A DNA stretch of 64,000 bases from Armatimonadota bacterium (GTDB taxonomy: Bacteria > Armatimonadota > Fimbriimonadia > Fimbriimonadales > Fimbriimonadaceae), in contig JADFMN010000002.1 in assembly GCA_022563855.1 (NCBI GenBank), forward strand, positions 248,001 to 312,000, read 5' to 3'. Each line of letters starts with the position of its first letter. Positions within the stretch are counted from its first letter, which is position 1. Under the pieces are notes generated by a model, which saw only the letters and a program-made list of their open reading frames with translations, searched no databases and was not told where the DNA came from. Shown in pieces: positions 43,875 through 54,024 of this stretch. The position numbers and the translations under genes were made by a program.

Positions 43875-46516
43875 GAGGATTCGCTGACCCGGAGGCTGCA
43901 GATCGTGCGTTTGCGCGGATTTCTGAACTCACGCTGCGCGACGCACGGGGCTGGCTGGCGGAAGCTCTAGCAGGCGCCTCCGATCCAGATCTCGCGCTGA
44001 AGCAACTGGAGCGCTGGCTGACCGCGTCCAGCAATGCGACCGTGCTGCTCGACGCTCTTCTGGGTGCGCCCGAGCTGAGCCAGCTCATCGTTACGCTACT
44101 CGGCGCCAGTCATAAAATTGGCGACGTACTCGCGCAGAATCCAGAGTTCTCCAACTTCGTCCTCGAGCCGCAGCTGCTGTCGGAAAGGCCGACTGTCGAA
44201 ACGGTCCTGTCTCAGGCGGATCGCCTGTTCGCAAGCACCAGTTCGCACAGCCATCGTCTAGATCGGCTCAGGCTGATCAAGCAGGAGTGGAACCTGCGAA
44301 TTGCCGTGGCGGACCTCGGCGGCCTTTGGCCCGAGCCGGATGTTTGGCTTGCGATCTCTGCCGTCGCCGAAGGGCTGCTGGTGGCGGTTCGTGATCTTGT
44401 ATGGGCTGAGTTCGCCAGCGAGAAAGGCCTCGACTTCGCGTGCCCAGTCGAGATAGTTGCGTTCGGCAAGCTTGGCGGCCGTGAGCTAAACCTCTCTTCC
44501 GATGTCGATCTTGCGTTAGTTCTGCGAGACGATGCCGATGACGAGTTGGAGCGGCACGCCCAGCGGTTTGGCGAGGTACTTCTTCGAGCCGTTTCGGACC
44601 CGATGGGCAGGGGCTCGCTGTACCGCGTCGATATGCGGCTGCGACCGTTCGGCTCGGACGGCGCGCTTGTCTGCAGAATGCAGGCGTTCGAGCGGTACTA
44701 CGAACAGTACGCGGAGCCTTGGGAGCACCTTGCGATGATACGAAGCAGGGTGCTCAAGACCGAAAGCGATATCGCCCGACGTTGGCATGAGCTGCGGACG
44801 CGCGTCGTCTTCCAGGAAGCTCGCGGAGAGTGGGTCATTGAAGATCTGTTGAAGATGCGTCTCAGGATGGAAGAGGGCGTGTCGCCGAACGACATCAAGC
44901 TCGGTTCGGGCGGAATCCGCGACGTCGAGTTTCTGGTTCAGATTCTGCAGATGCTGTCCGGCCAGAAGCACGAGTCGGTTCGGGTCGCACCGACGTTGGA
45001 TGCGATAGACGAGCTTGCCAAAGCAAGCGTGTTGGAGCTGCGCGCTGCGCGCGAGCTGCGCTCCGGGTACGTGTTTCTGCGGCAGGTCGAGCATCGGACG
45101 CAGTTGGTCGGCGATTTGCAGACTCACTCTCTGCCGGACGACGCGTCTGAACGCGCGCACCTCGGCCGAAGGATGGGGTTTTCGACGGCGGCAGGATTCG
45201 AATCTGCCTTGAACACGGTTCGCTCGCAGATGCGATTCTGGTATCTGTCGATCCTAGCGCCAGACGCTCCCGAACACGCTGATCGATCGAGCGTCGCAGA
45301 ACGTATCGGCGAGGCTGCCGAAACGGCGCTCGGATGGTTCGATGGACTGGTCGGCGGCGACGCTTTTTACGCCAGCCTACTAGAGAACGAGTCGAGCTTG
45401 CAGAGGGTGCAGTTCATCGTACAGAACGCGCCAGCTCTCGTGCCCGAACTTCGCCGGCTGTCAAGCGTCACCGAGCAGGTCATAACAGGCGAAATCCTTG
45501 AGCCGTTCGACGCTGGGGAGAGGTTTGAACCGCTGAAGCGTCATTTCTCGAACGAGGCGTTCGCAATCGCTGTCCGCAGGGGTTGGCTGCGCGTTGCGAC
45601 CCGCTGGGCGTTCGACTCGTCGTTCTCGTACGGAGATTCGTCAGCCGCGCTGATAGACGCCGCGCTGACCACGCTGTTCGAGCACGAGGAGCTTGAGTTT
45701 TCGGTCGTTGCCCTCGGCAGCTTCGCTTCGGGGGAGATGGCGCTGCACTCAGACGTCGATCTGCTTTTCTTGAGAGCCGACGACACGGACGCAGCTCACA
45801 TGGAGCGCTCAGCCCAGCGGTTGCTTTCGCTGCTGCAGGAACTGAGGCAGCAGGGCGCGCCGCTGGAGATTGACGTCCGTCTTCGTCCAGAGGGCAGATC
45901 AGGCAGGCTGGTCAGCTCGTTCAGCGGGCTTGAGGGTTACGCGGCTGACGCCATGGAGCCATGGGAGCGTTTCGCGCTGGGTAGATCCCGTCTGCTGTAC
46001 GGAGAAACGGAGGCGCTGGACCACGTGCGTCGAGCTGCCTACGGCGACGGGCTGAGCAACGCCCGACTTGAGGCGCTGATGAAGATGAAGTCTCGCATCG
46101 AGAACGAGCGAATTCCGGTGAGGTACAGGAACAGGCACATCAAGCTTGGCGCAGGCGGCGTCGACGACCTCGTTTGGACGGCCCAGCTGAACTGGATGAG
46201 GTTCGAGTCGAAGGCCGCCGACCCGTCTCTCCTGTCAGTTGAGAGCCGCCTGAGGGCACTGGCATCGCTGGGTGTTTTCAACGCGGTCGAATTGGACGCG
46301 ATGCTTGACGCATGGCGGTTTTTCACGCGTCTGCGAATGCGCCTTGCGCTTTTAGGTTTTAACGACGAAATTCTTCCGGAAAACCCTGATAAACTGCGGA
46401 AGCTTGCATCGGTCACGGATTTGCCTGATGGGAATGAGGTCTTGGCTCAGGATGCGCGTTGCCGACAGGCTGTTCGATCCGTGTTTGAAGACAGTGTGAC
46501 GCGCCTGTTTCAATGA
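43871..46516 (+). CDS. glnE: Glutamine synthetase adenylyltransferase / deadenylylase
   Basis: 881 residues from a GTG at 43871 overlapping the nth stop; the usual length is about 950. Two nucleotidyltransferase halves are visible: the first with FGKLGGRELNLSSDVDLALV, the second with LGSFASGEMALHSDVDLLFL. Each has a following GluD-type helical domain (LRPFGSDG and IDVRLRPEGRSG). The enzyme adenylylates and deadenylylates glutamine synthetase in response to nitrogen status via PII. glnA and glnB are not in the window. Linked to nth and plsY by overlaps. Confidence 0.95.
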   Translation: MRGFADPEAADRAFARISELTLRDARGWLAEALAGASDPDLALKQLERWLTASSNATVLLDALLGAPELSQLIVTLLGASHKIGDVLAQNPEFSNFVLEPQLLSERPTVETVLSQADRLFASTSSHSHRLDRLRLIKQEWNLRIAVADLGGLWPEPDVWLAISAVAEGLLVAVRDLVWAEFASEKGLDFACPVEIVAFGKLGGRELNLSSDVDLALVLRDDADDELERHAQRFGEVLLRAVSDPMGRGSLYRVDMRLRPFGSDGALVCRMQAFERYYEQYAEPWEHLAMIRSRVLKTESDIARRWHELRTRVVFQEARGEWVIEDLLKMRLRMEEGVSPNDIKLGSGGIRDVEFLVQILQMLSGQKHESVRVAPTLDAIDELAKASVLELRAARELRSGYVFLRQVEHRTQLVGDLQTHSLPDDASERAHLGRRMGFSTAAGFESALNTVRSQMRFWYLSILAPDAPEHADRSSVAERIGEAAETALGWFDGLVGGDAFYASLLENESSLQRVQFIVQNAPALVPELRRLSSVTEQVITGEILEPFDAGERFEPLKRHFSNEAFAIAVRRGWLRVATRWAFDSSFSYGDSSAALIDAALTTLFEHEELEFSVVALGSFASGEMALHSDVDLLFLRADDTDAAHMERSAQRLLSLLQELRQQGAPLEIDVRLRPEGRSGRLVSSFSGLEGYAADAMEPWERFALGRSRLLYGETEALDHVRRAAYGDGLSNARLEALMKMKSRIENERIPVRYRNRHIKLGAGGVDDLVWTAQLNWMRFESKAADPSLLSVESRLRALASLGVFNAVELDAMLDAWRFFTRLRMRLALLGFNDEILPENPDKLRKLASVTDLPDGNEVLAQDARCRQAVRSVFEDSVTRLFQ

Positions 46517-47163
46517 TAAACATCGCACTCGTTTACTTGGGAGCTTATTTGATAGGCGCGCTTCCGTTTGGAGTGATCATCGCTCGGATGCGCGGCGTCG
46601 ACCTCCTTACGTTCGGCAGCAAGAATCCAGGCGCATCAAACGTCGCTCGAGCCCTCGGCCCGTGGCTCGGCCTGCTCGTGTTCTTTCTTGACATCGCGAA
46701 AGGTGCAGTGCCGGCATACGTTGCGATGCAAATACTGGATGACCCTAGACACGGGCTGGGCGCAGGAGTCGCCGCCGTGCTTGGACACACACTTAGCCCC
46801 TTTCTTAGATTTCGTGGAGGTAAAGGTATCGCAACGAGCTTAGGAGTTCTGGTCGGTGTTGCTCCGTTCGTGGCGCTGTACGGATACGGTGCGTTCTTGG
46901 TTCTATTCGCCATTTCCAGAATTGTCAGTATTAGCAGCCTAATTGGAGCTTTAGTCGTTCTCATATCAGCCGTAATTCTACGCGAATCAACTGAATTCTT
47001 TGTTGTGTTCGTGCCGCTCGTTGTCTATGTATTCATCAGGCATAGGAGCAATATCAAACGACTCATGAAAGGTGAAGAACCAAAGCTTGATCTGAAACCA
47101 TTCGGCAAGAAAGACAACGCAGAGCGGAAACGGGAGGACGATGATCTTAGCGGAAATCAATGA
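46513..47163 (+). CDS. plsY: Glycerol-3-phosphate acyltransferase PlsY
   Basis: 216 residues, five membrane helices. Conserved loops GSKNPGASNVARALG and FRGGKGIATSLG. Uses acyl phosphate to make lysophosphatidate, the first step of phospholipid synthesis. ATGA overlap with glnE. A charged C-terminal extension (GKKDNAERKREDDDL) is longer than in many homologues and overlaps the next gene. Confidence 0.95.
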   Translation: MINIALVYLGAYLIGALPFGVIIARMRGVDLLTFGSKNPGASNVARALGPWLGLLVFFLDIAKGAVPAYVAMQILDDPRHGLGAGVAAVLGHTLSPFLRFRGGKGIATSLGVLVGVAPFVALYGYGAFLVLFAISRIVSISSLIGALVVLISAVILRESTEFFVVFVPLVVYVFIRHRSNIKRLMKGEEPKLDLKPFGKKDNAERKREDDDLSGNQ

Positions 47164-47947
47164 CCTGATGCAGTCGGGCGGACTCACCTGCGTTGCTGCC
47201 GTCCCGATAGCGATATGGATATTCACTTTCATCTCGTGGTCAGTCATGGGCGACGTGGAGCCGCTGTTCGGCGTGCTAGGAATTGGATCTGCCTTTGCGC
47301 TTATGTACACTTTGCACACAGCTCCAACACCTCTTTTTGCGCTGCTTGGAACCGTTGCTCTTTTCGGATCGGTGATCGCAATCCCCATCATGAGACGTCA
47401 TCTGAATAAGCGCAGGTTTGCGCAGATGGACGTCGAACAGATTGAGGCTGCTTACAGAATGCTCTCGGTAAAGCCGGACAACCCTTCAGCAAAGTACAGG
47501 ATGGCGGAGGGACTGTACGCCCGCGGGTACCTGTGGCAGGCAGTCGCAATCGCGGAAGATGCGCTGGACGGTTTTCCGGAGCGAGGATTCGAGGCGGAGC
47601 GGCGCACGGTTGGCGGCTGGCGCCGGGCTGCTGAGGCCAGGAATGAGGCCAGCTCACTGCCGTGCCTCGAGTGCGGGCATGTGAATCAGCCAGGAGCCGT
47701 GTACTGCGGGAGATGTCGCTCGAGCTATCTTACGGAGTACGCTCGCGGAAAATGGCTGAGCAGGTCGTTGGGAAGGAAGTTGCTCGCGGCGTGGGTTTGC
47801 GGTTTGGTGGTCTTCGTCGGGATTCCTTACGTCGCGAACTGGCCGCAGATCGCACCTGGCGGACGGATTGCGATCATCATGGGAGAGGTTGCACTGTGCG
47901 CATTCGTCTTGGTTCGGGCGTTCCGAAAAGGGGCTGAAGCCAGATGA
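47141..47947 (+). CDS. Membrane protein with central zinc ribbon, unknown
   Basis: 268 residues from an ATG at 47141 (GGGAGG directly upstream). Helices at about 18-36, 42-58 and 62-85, then a soluble part with a TPR-like pair (AAYRMLSVKPDNPSAKYRMA). A zinc ribbon follows at about 175-198 (PCLECGHVNQ, YCGRC), then two C-terminal helices. Encoded between plsY and the LptF/G gene with overlaps on both sides, so expression is coupled to lipid and LPS transport genes. Function unknown. Confidence 0.75.
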   Translation: MILAEINDLMQSGGLTCVAAVPIAIWIFTFISWSVMGDVEPLFGVLGIGSAFALMYTLHTAPTPLFALLGTVALFGSVIAIPIMRRHLNKRRFAQMDVEQIEAAYRMLSVKPDNPSAKYRMAEGLYARGYLWQAVAIAEDALDGFPERGFEAERRTVGGWRRAAEARNEASSLPCLECGHVNQPGAVYCGRCRSSYLTEYARGKWLSRSLGRKLLAAWVCGLVVFVGIPYVANWPQIAPGGRIAIIMGEVALCAFVLVRAFRKGAEAR

Positions 47948-49017
47948 AACGCCTGGACAGGTACATGCTGAAGGAGATGATCGGGCCGATGCTGGTCGGC
48001 ACGGTGATCATCGCGCTGCTGTTCATGGCGAACGAATTCATTTCAATCTTTAAGAACTTCGATGTGTCCAACTTGCCTAAGTTGGCAGTTATACAGATGG
48101 TGATGTTCAGAATGCCGCATTGGCTGAGCATGACGCTCCCCGCAGGAACGGCGATCGGGGTCGCGCTGGCGATCTCTCGCATGGCGAGAGAGTCGGAGGT
48201 TACCGCGATGCGAGCCGCAGGAATCTCGCTGCGGCGGTTGCTCTTGCCTGTGGTTTTGATGGGCTCGCTCGCCGCGGTTGCAAACTACCTCATCGTCGAA
48301 AAACTCATTCCACCAGCGGCGCTGAAATACCGCCAGGTGAGGAATCAGGCGTCTGTGCTCGGGCCGGGGCCGATATTTCGCTCCAACGTGATGCTGAGCC
48401 TAGATGGCAAGTCGGCGAGTTTCGGATCGGTGCAGCGCACCGCAGACGGCAGAATCCTGCTCAATGACATCTTGTTGATCGAGCGACCTCGTGCAGGGGA
48501 GTCTGTCGTGTTTTCAGCGGACGAGGGCAGCTATGACGATGGCGTCTGGTACTTCCAGAGTCCTCTGATCCGGTTTTTCAGCGGCGGCGAGCTTGTTTCG
48601 ATCAAGACCGAAGACGTAGTAACGATCAACGAGCGGATCAGGATTGCCGACATGTTCATTGCGCCGATGCCGGAGGAAGAGACGGCGGCGGACCTCAAGG
48701 AGGCGATACAGGACCGCAAGCGCAGCCACGGGGACACGACCTTGCTGGAAGTCGCCTACCACGTCAAGTTCAGTCTGCCCTTTTCGTGTCTGGTGTTCGC
48801 CTTGAGCTCGGCGATCATGGCTCTAGCGCTCGTCCGCTCCGGCCCGTTCGTCGGTCTGATCGTCAGCATGGTCCTCGTAATGGCGTACTACAACATCCAC
48901 ATCGTGGCGACCGAGATCGTGGGACGCAACGGCTGGCTTCCGCCCGGGCCGTCCGCGTGGCTTCCCAACGTCATTTTTGCGGCAGTTGCGGCGGTTGTGC
49001 TGTGGAGGATCGAGTGA
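47944..49017 (+). CDS. LptF/LptG-family LPS export permease
   Basis: 357 residues. The family start MKRLDRYMLKEMIGPMLVGT, three helices, a periplasmic jellyroll-like domain (about 110-260) and three C-terminal helices with KFSLPFSCLVFALSSAIM. With a partner and LptB it extracts lipopolysaccharide from the inner membrane. The second permease and LptB are not in the window, and which paralogue this is cannot be settled. Followed directly by an LptD-like gene. Confidence 0.92.
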   Translation: MKRLDRYMLKEMIGPMLVGTVIIALLFMANEFISIFKNFDVSNLPKLAVIQMVMFRMPHWLSMTLPAGTAIGVALAISRMARESEVTAMRAAGISLRRLLLPVVLMGSLAAVANYLIVEKLIPPAALKYRQVRNQASVLGPGPIFRSNVMLSLDGKSASFGSVQRTADGRILLNDILLIERPRAGESVVFSADEGSYDDGVWYFQSPLIRFFSGGELVSIKTEDVVTINERIRIADMFIAPMPEEETAADLKEAIQDRKRSHGDTTLLEVAYHVKFSLPFSCLVFALSSAIMALALVRSGPFVGLIVSMVLVMAYYNIHIVATEIVGRNGWLPPGPSAWLPNVIFAAVAAVVLWRIE

Positions 49018-51263
49018 CGCGGATTTGGCCGCTGGCTGCGGCCGTGGCTCTGATCCCGCTGGCTGGCGCTCAGACGCCGTCCCAACTACCGCCGCCCAAA
49101 CCGGATGCGCGGCAGGAGTTCAAGTTGATCCACGCCGACACTGCCCGGTTCGAGGGTGACGAAATCGAGTTGACCGGCAACGTTCATGCGCAGTTCAAGG
49201 GGTACGACCTGTACGGAGATCGAGTTATTGGCGACAAGGTAACGCAGGTTTTTCGGCTCGAAGGAAGCGCGCGAATCATCGGCCACGACGCCGAGGTGTT
49301 CGGCAGCGTTGTGGTCATCAACTTCAAGGACGATACGTTCAGATTTGAAGACGGGCGCGCGACGCTGGGTCCGGACCGGCTACAGGGAGAGACCGTCGAG
49401 GACATCTTTCTCTCATCTGTAAGCGGGTCGGGCAGGGCAAGTCTGTTCGAGACCAGAGAGGGCGCGCTGACGACTTGCGACAAAGAGATTCCGCATTTTC
49501 TATTCACAGCCGAATCAACGAGAATTCGTCCGGGAAAGAACGCTGCTCTACGCAACGTTAAGCTGGTCATCCTAGGACACACGATCTTCTCCATTCCGTT
49601 CCTGGTCGTTCCGCTCGTCGAGAACGGCACGCGCTACCTCCCCGACGTCGGACAGAGCCCTGACGAAGGGTACTACGTGAAGACCAGATGGAGCACACTT
49701 CTCAATGGCGACGACTACTTCGATACGAGGCTTGATTACATGTCTCGCCTGGGCACGGGCGTCGGATTCGACTACAACTATGAAAACGCGACTCTGGACG
49801 GCAAATTCACGGCGTACACGCTGATCGGCCAGCGACCGAGTACGGTGCTGACCGGCAGCCACCGACAGGATGTATTCGGTGGAAGTCTGACGTTCAACTC
49901 GCGGTTCGAGCAGCAGAACTACCTCACCGCGCCCGGAACGAGCATTTGGAATACGCGCGCCCAGTTCATGCTGCCGTGGGGCACCGGTTCGTCCCGCCTA
50001 AGCTGGTTCCGCGTGAGCAGCGACCGCAAGACGTCGAAGTCCGTGTCAGAGAGCTTTCGGCTCTCCGACCAGCGCAGATTCGGCGGGCGCGGAAGCACCA
50101 TAACCACGAGCTTTGACGCAAACTTGGCTCGCTCCGAGAGCAATCCGATAGTCGGCCAGGGCACGAAGTCTGAGCGGTTGGACCTCAGGTTCAACGTGCG
50201 CTCTAGCTTCCGATTGTTCGACGCCGATCTGATCTATCAGCGGAGCGTGCCGATCGGAGACTCGTCCAACTTCTTCAACGCGACCGACCGCACTCCAATG
50301 CTGACGCTGCGCTCGGATGCGCGGCGTCTAATCGGTCCCGACTTCGCCCGGGTGCTTGCGTTCACGACGGAGTTCTCCATCGGAGAGCTGCTCGACCCGG
50401 CTACATCGAGCACCGTTACGCGCATCAACTTCGATCTGAAAGCAACGAAAACCCTCGGCGGGCGAAGGAAGTCTCAGCTGCAGCTCAACGGGCGATTCAA
50501 GCAAGGGCTGTACAGCAACGACACCGCCCAATACGTTATCGACTACGGTGCGCGCTGGAGCTACCAAGTGGGAAGTTCTCAGCCGGGTCGGGAGTCGACG
50601 GTGAACCTGTCGTACCGGTACTTGCGCGCGTTTGGGTTCACGCCGCTGAGCATAGACAGATCGGGCCGATCCGATGCGCTCGGGCTCGACGTTACCGCCA
50701 GGCCCACCGCAAAACTGCAGCTCAGCGTTCGCACCGGCTACGACGTTCTGCGAGGGTTCCGCGGTAGAACGCCGTGGCAGTTCATCTCCGTTCAAACCGA
50801 GTGGAACGCAGGTGGTGCGCGCCGAACGGAACGCGGCCCTCTGCGCATCAACTTAACCTCCTCGTACGACACGATCAACCGGGTCTGGAGCAACGTCAGG
50901 CTGAATGCAGAGTTTACGGCGGGCAGAGCGCAGTTCGCGATGGGCGCGAGGTACGACGCACGGCGATCGCAGTGGGCATCTGCCAACTTGGTTTTTGAAG
51001 GGTTGCGGATCGGTAAGACTACGTTTGCGGTTGCGCTGAATTACAACGGGTTTACCAAGCGGTTCGACGCCCAGCACTATTCGATCATCTACGACCTGCA
51101 CGCGGCCGAGTTGGTGCTGGACATCGTCGACAATCAAGTCGGATTCCGCGCCGGTCGCCAGATCGGCTTGTTCTTGCGACTAAAGGCGCTCCCGACCCGT
51201 TCTGGATTCGGATTCGGGACGCGCGGGCAGGCAGTCGGGTCACGCGGCGGCTTCGGATTCTAA
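49014..51263 (+). CDS. lptD: LptD/OstA-like LPS assembly outer-membrane protein
   Basis: 749 residues from a GTG at 49014 that overlaps the LptF/G stop; GGAGG six bases upstream. Signal peptide RIWPLAAAVALIPLAGAQ. An OstA/LptA-type beta domain at about 30-150 (TARFEGDEIELTGNVHAQF, VFGSVVVINFKDD). Then a long beta-barrel region with alternating aromatic strands (FDTRLDYMSRLGTGVGFDYNY) to the C-terminus, which ends in Phe (GGFGF). It inserts LPS into the outer membrane. The C-terminal Gly/Phe/Arg-rich tail is unusual. Clear evidence for a diderm envelope. Confidence 0.88.
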   Translation: MTRIWPLAAAVALIPLAGAQTPSQLPPPKPDARQEFKLIHADTARFEGDEIELTGNVHAQFKGYDLYGDRVIGDKVTQVFRLEGSARIIGHDAEVFGSVVVINFKDDTFRFEDGRATLGPDRLQGETVEDIFLSSVSGSGRASLFETREGALTTCDKEIPHFLFTAESTRIRPGKNAALRNVKLVILGHTIFSIPFLVVPLVENGTRYLPDVGQSPDEGYYVKTRWSTLLNGDDYFDTRLDYMSRLGTGVGFDYNYENATLDGKFTAYTLIGQRPSTVLTGSHRQDVFGGSLTFNSRFEQQNYLTAPGTSIWNTRAQFMLPWGTGSSRLSWFRVSSDRKTSKSVSESFRLSDQRRFGGRGSTITTSFDANLARSESNPIVGQGTKSERLDLRFNVRSSFRLFDADLIYQRSVPIGDSSNFFNATDRTPMLTLRSDARRLIGPDFARVLAFTTEFSIGELLDPATSSTVTRINFDLKATKTLGGRRKSQLQLNGRFKQGLYSNDTAQYVIDYGARWSYQVGSSQPGRESTVNLSYRYLRAFGFTPLSIDRSGRSDALGLDVTARPTAKLQLSVRTGYDVLRGFRGRTPWQFISVQTEWNAGGARRTERGPLRINLTSSYDTINRVWSNVRLNAEFTAGRAQFAMGARYDARRSQWASANLVFEGLRIGKTTFAVALNYNGFTKRFDAQHYSIIYDLHAAELVLDIVDNQVGFRAGRQIGLFLRLKALPTRSGFGFGTRGQAVGSRGGFGF

Positions 51264-52045
51264 GAGCTTGCGCTCGTGTAGTGCTTGAGCGCGAACATCC
51301 AGAACCAGCGCGCAAACAGGAGCGAAGCACCGGCCCAGCCGATCCCGAGCACGAGCATCAGAGGATCAAAGCCGATGATGAGCTGTCTTGCCGGGACCGT
51401 CGCGATGAAACCGATCGGGACGACGTAGAGCAGGAACCGCTGGATGCCCGGAGAGTACATGTCGAGCGGAAAGCGGGCGACGTCCAGCACTGATTCGGAC
51501 AGCACCCACAAGTTGTCGACGCGCACAAACCAGATCGCCAGCGACATCAGCGATAAGCAGAGAGAGTAGAAAACTGCGACCGAGCACCCGACGAGAACGA
51601 CGTACCCGAACCAATCGACTAAAACCGGTGCGGCACTCAGGCGAGGAACTGCGTAGATCATCGTCGCGATTCCGGCCACGAACGACCCCACTTGATCGAA
51701 ATTGAACTTTCGCGTCGAAACCCAGAACTGCGAGTCGACGGGCTTCGTGAGAATAAAATCGAGCTGGCCGAGCCGAATCTGGCCAGGGATTTCAAGCAGA
51801 GATCGGAACAGCAGTCCGAATACCGCAGCCACCGTGAACCCGGTTCCGACTAGCAGCAGGGAATCAACTTTTTCCCAGCCAGCGACCGAGTCGGTGTTGC
51901 GATACAGAACCAGCACGACAAGAAGCCCGAACAGAATCCACGCCGCGTTCTGCAGAACTTTCGCGAAGAAGTTCGCCCGGTACTCCAACTCCCTGGCGAA
52001 CGAGCTTCGGAAAAACTCGCAGTAGATTTTCCAGTACCGGATCAC
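51260..52045 (-). CDS. ABC-2-type permease subunit
   Basis: 261 residues from a GTG at 52045; no ribosome site. Six membrane helices and the segments FSSFARELEYRANFF-like start and GQLDFILTKPVDSQFWVS, typical of the COG3694/DUF990 permease group. This group usually pairs with a second permease and an ATPase, but neither is adjacent. Convergent with lptD (four-base overlap). Substrate unknown. Confidence 0.8.
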   Translation of the reverse strand: MIRYWKIYCEFFRSSFARELEYRANFFAKVLQNAAWILFGLLVVLVLYRNTDSVAGWEKVDSLLLVGTGFTVAAVFGLLFRSLLEIPGQIRLGQLDFILTKPVDSQFWVSTRKFNFDQVGSFVAGIATMIYAVPRLSAAPVLVDWFGYVVLVGCSVAVFYSLCLSLMSLAIWFVRVDNLWVLSESVLDVARFPLDMYSPGIQRFLLYVVPIGFIATVPARQLIIGFDPLMLVLGIGWAGASLLFARWFWMFALKHYTSASS

Positions 52046-52084
52046 TGCGGATAGGATACCGACCGGGCGCGTATACTCATTCAG

Positions 52085-54013
52085 ATGTTCGGCGTTCTTG
52101 TGACCGTGGCCTTCGCGCTCTGTGCGGCGATGGCTGCCCGTTTCGTCCTTGATCGCTGTACGAAGAGCCTAGATCCGGCCGAGCGCTTCGGCGTGTGCGG
52201 CCTGCTCGGTCTCGGCTCGGTCGGCTTGCTGACGCTGTTCGTCGGCCTGATCCCTGGCGGTCTCAATTGGGGCGTCTATTTCATCGTCGTGCTGGTGCTA
52301 GCGCTTGCGGTGTTCGGACTTGTGAACGGCCATCACCAAGAGCTGCGCCTCAAGCTCCCGACGGGATTGAGCTTGCTCTTTCCGCTCGCCGTGGGCGTCA
52401 TCGGGCTGCTGTCCCTGGTCGCCGTTCTTGCGCCAAGCGTTGCGTCGGATTGGGACACGTTGGCCTACCACCTTGCCGTTCCGAAGATCTGGCTGCAGGG
52501 AGGACAGATCGAATACGTGCAGGGCATTCATCACAGCAATTTTCCGCTGTCGATCGACAACCTTTACATCTGGGGGCTGATGTGGGGCGGTCAGAGCGGC
52601 GCAAAGGCGTTTACGCTGGTGGTGTTCGTCTTTGGCGCGATCGCGCTGTTCGGTCTTGCGCGGCGTTGGTACGGTGGATCGGCGGAGTGGTGGTGCGCGC
52701 TCGGCTTTGCGGGGATTCCGGTGGTCGCGTGGGAGACCGGAACAGCGTATATCGACGTGGCTCACGGGCTGTTCGCCGCGTTCGGAATCCTGTACGCGTG
52801 TTCGAGCATCGTCAAGGAGGAGAATCGAAAGGAGTCGATAATTCTGGCTGGCTTGTGCCTCGGGTTTGCCTTGGGCACCAAGTACACGGGTTTTCAGGTG
52901 CTTGTGGCTGTCGCCGCAGTTGTCGGCATGGCGGGACTGTTCATGCGCAAGCCGTTCGTCGGCGTCAAGACAAAGATCGCAATTGCGGTGATCGCCTTGC
53001 TCGTCGCCGCACCGTGGTACGTCAAGACCGCCGTGTATACAGGCAACCCAGTTTTTCCGTTCTTCTACGGCGTCCTCGGGGGTGAGGACTGGGATGAGTG
53101 GCGCGAAGCGACCTACAAGAACGAGCAGCAGACTTTCGGAGTTGGCCGCGGCGAAAACGGAAGAAATCCCCTCGCCATCGGGCACGCGATCCTCGGGCTG
53201 GCGTACCAGCCTGGTCGGTACACAAACCCAGGGCAGGAGCAGGGAGGAGGTTCGCCGACGGGCGCCATCGGATTCGCAGTGTTGGTCGGCGCCGTGATGG
53301 CAGCGGTCTCTGGCCGGATGTCGCGACGCGAGAAGTTGACGCTTGCGACCATCGGGCTACTGCTGCTGATGTGGTTCTTCCTGAGCCAGCAGAGCCGGTA
53401 CATGACGATCGTCGCGATACCGATGTGCGTCCTGGGCGCTGGGGCGATAGCGAAGTTCGGAGCAGGGCGCATCGTCGCTGCGGCGTTCATTCTGCAGGCC
53501 GCCTATACCGCCTGGATGATCAAGACGGTGCGGACGGATGCGGAACTGCAGGTCGTCTTCGGTCAGCAGACTGCACGCGAATACCAAGCCCAGCGGAATC
53601 TATTCTATGAGCCGAGCCAACGGCTGAACCAACTGCCGGAAGACTCGAAGATCGCGCTGTATCACGAGTTGTTCGGGTTCTTGCTGGACAGGGACTACTT
53701 CTGGGCGAACCCAGGTCACTCAAAGTTGATTCCGCACAAGACGCTCAGCACCGGCGACGAGTATGCGTCGAAGATGGCAGAGCTGGGGTTCACGCACGTC
53801 TATTACAACATCTTGGGAGATTCAGTCGGCCACGGTCAGAAGTTTGTGGATTCCATCGGTGACGGGGTTTTTTACTCGGAGGATGATCGCGCGCTCATGT
53901 TCGACGACCTAAACCTCAAATTCAACTGGCTCATCGCAGACGCTCACCGATCAGGTCGGCTACGGATCGTCGCCACGTTCCCGCGCTCAGTCCTGTTCGA
54001 GATCGTAGAGTAA
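52085..54013 (+). CDS. GT-C-type membrane glycosyltransferase, unknown acceptor
   Basis: 642 residues with about eleven membrane helices in the first 470 residues and a soluble C-terminal part. The first outer loop has SDWDTLAYHLAVPKIWL, the acidic site expected for lipid-carrier-dependent (ArnT/PMT-like) enzymes, with HHSNFPLSIDNLYIWGL following. It would move a sugar from a polyprenyl carrier to an acceptor outside the inner membrane. Begins 40 bases from the divergent permease start. No partner gene identifies the glycan. Confidence 0.78.
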   Translation: MFGVLVTVAFALCAAMAARFVLDRCTKSLDPAERFGVCGLLGLGSVGLLTLFVGLIPGGLNWGVYFIVVLVLALAVFGLVNGHHQELRLKLPTGLSLLFPLAVGVIGLLSLVAVLAPSVASDWDTLAYHLAVPKIWLQGGQIEYVQGIHHSNFPLSIDNLYIWGLMWGGQSGAKAFTLVVFVFGAIALFGLARRWYGGSAEWWCALGFAGIPVVAWETGTAYIDVAHGLFAAFGILYACSSIVKEENRKESIILAGLCLGFALGTKYTGFQVLVAVAAVVGMAGLFMRKPFVGVKTKIAIAVIALLVAAPWYVKTAVYTGNPVFPFFYGVLGGEDWDEWREATYKNEQQTFGVGRGENGRNPLAIGHAILGLAYQPGRYTNPGQEQGGGSPTGAIGFAVLVGAVMAAVSGRMSRREKLTLATIGLLLLMWFFLSQQSRYMTIVAIPMCVLGAGAIAKFGAGRIVAAAFILQAAYTAWMIKTVRTDAELQVVFGQQTAREYQAQRNLFYEPSQRLNQLPEDSKIALYHELFGFLLDRDYFWANPGHSKLIPHKTLSTGDEYASKMAELGFTHVYYNILGDSVGHGQKFVDSIGDGVFYSEDDRALMFDDLNLKFNWLIADAHRSGRLRIVATFPRSVLFEIVE

Positions 54014-54024
54014 CCTGTCGCCAG

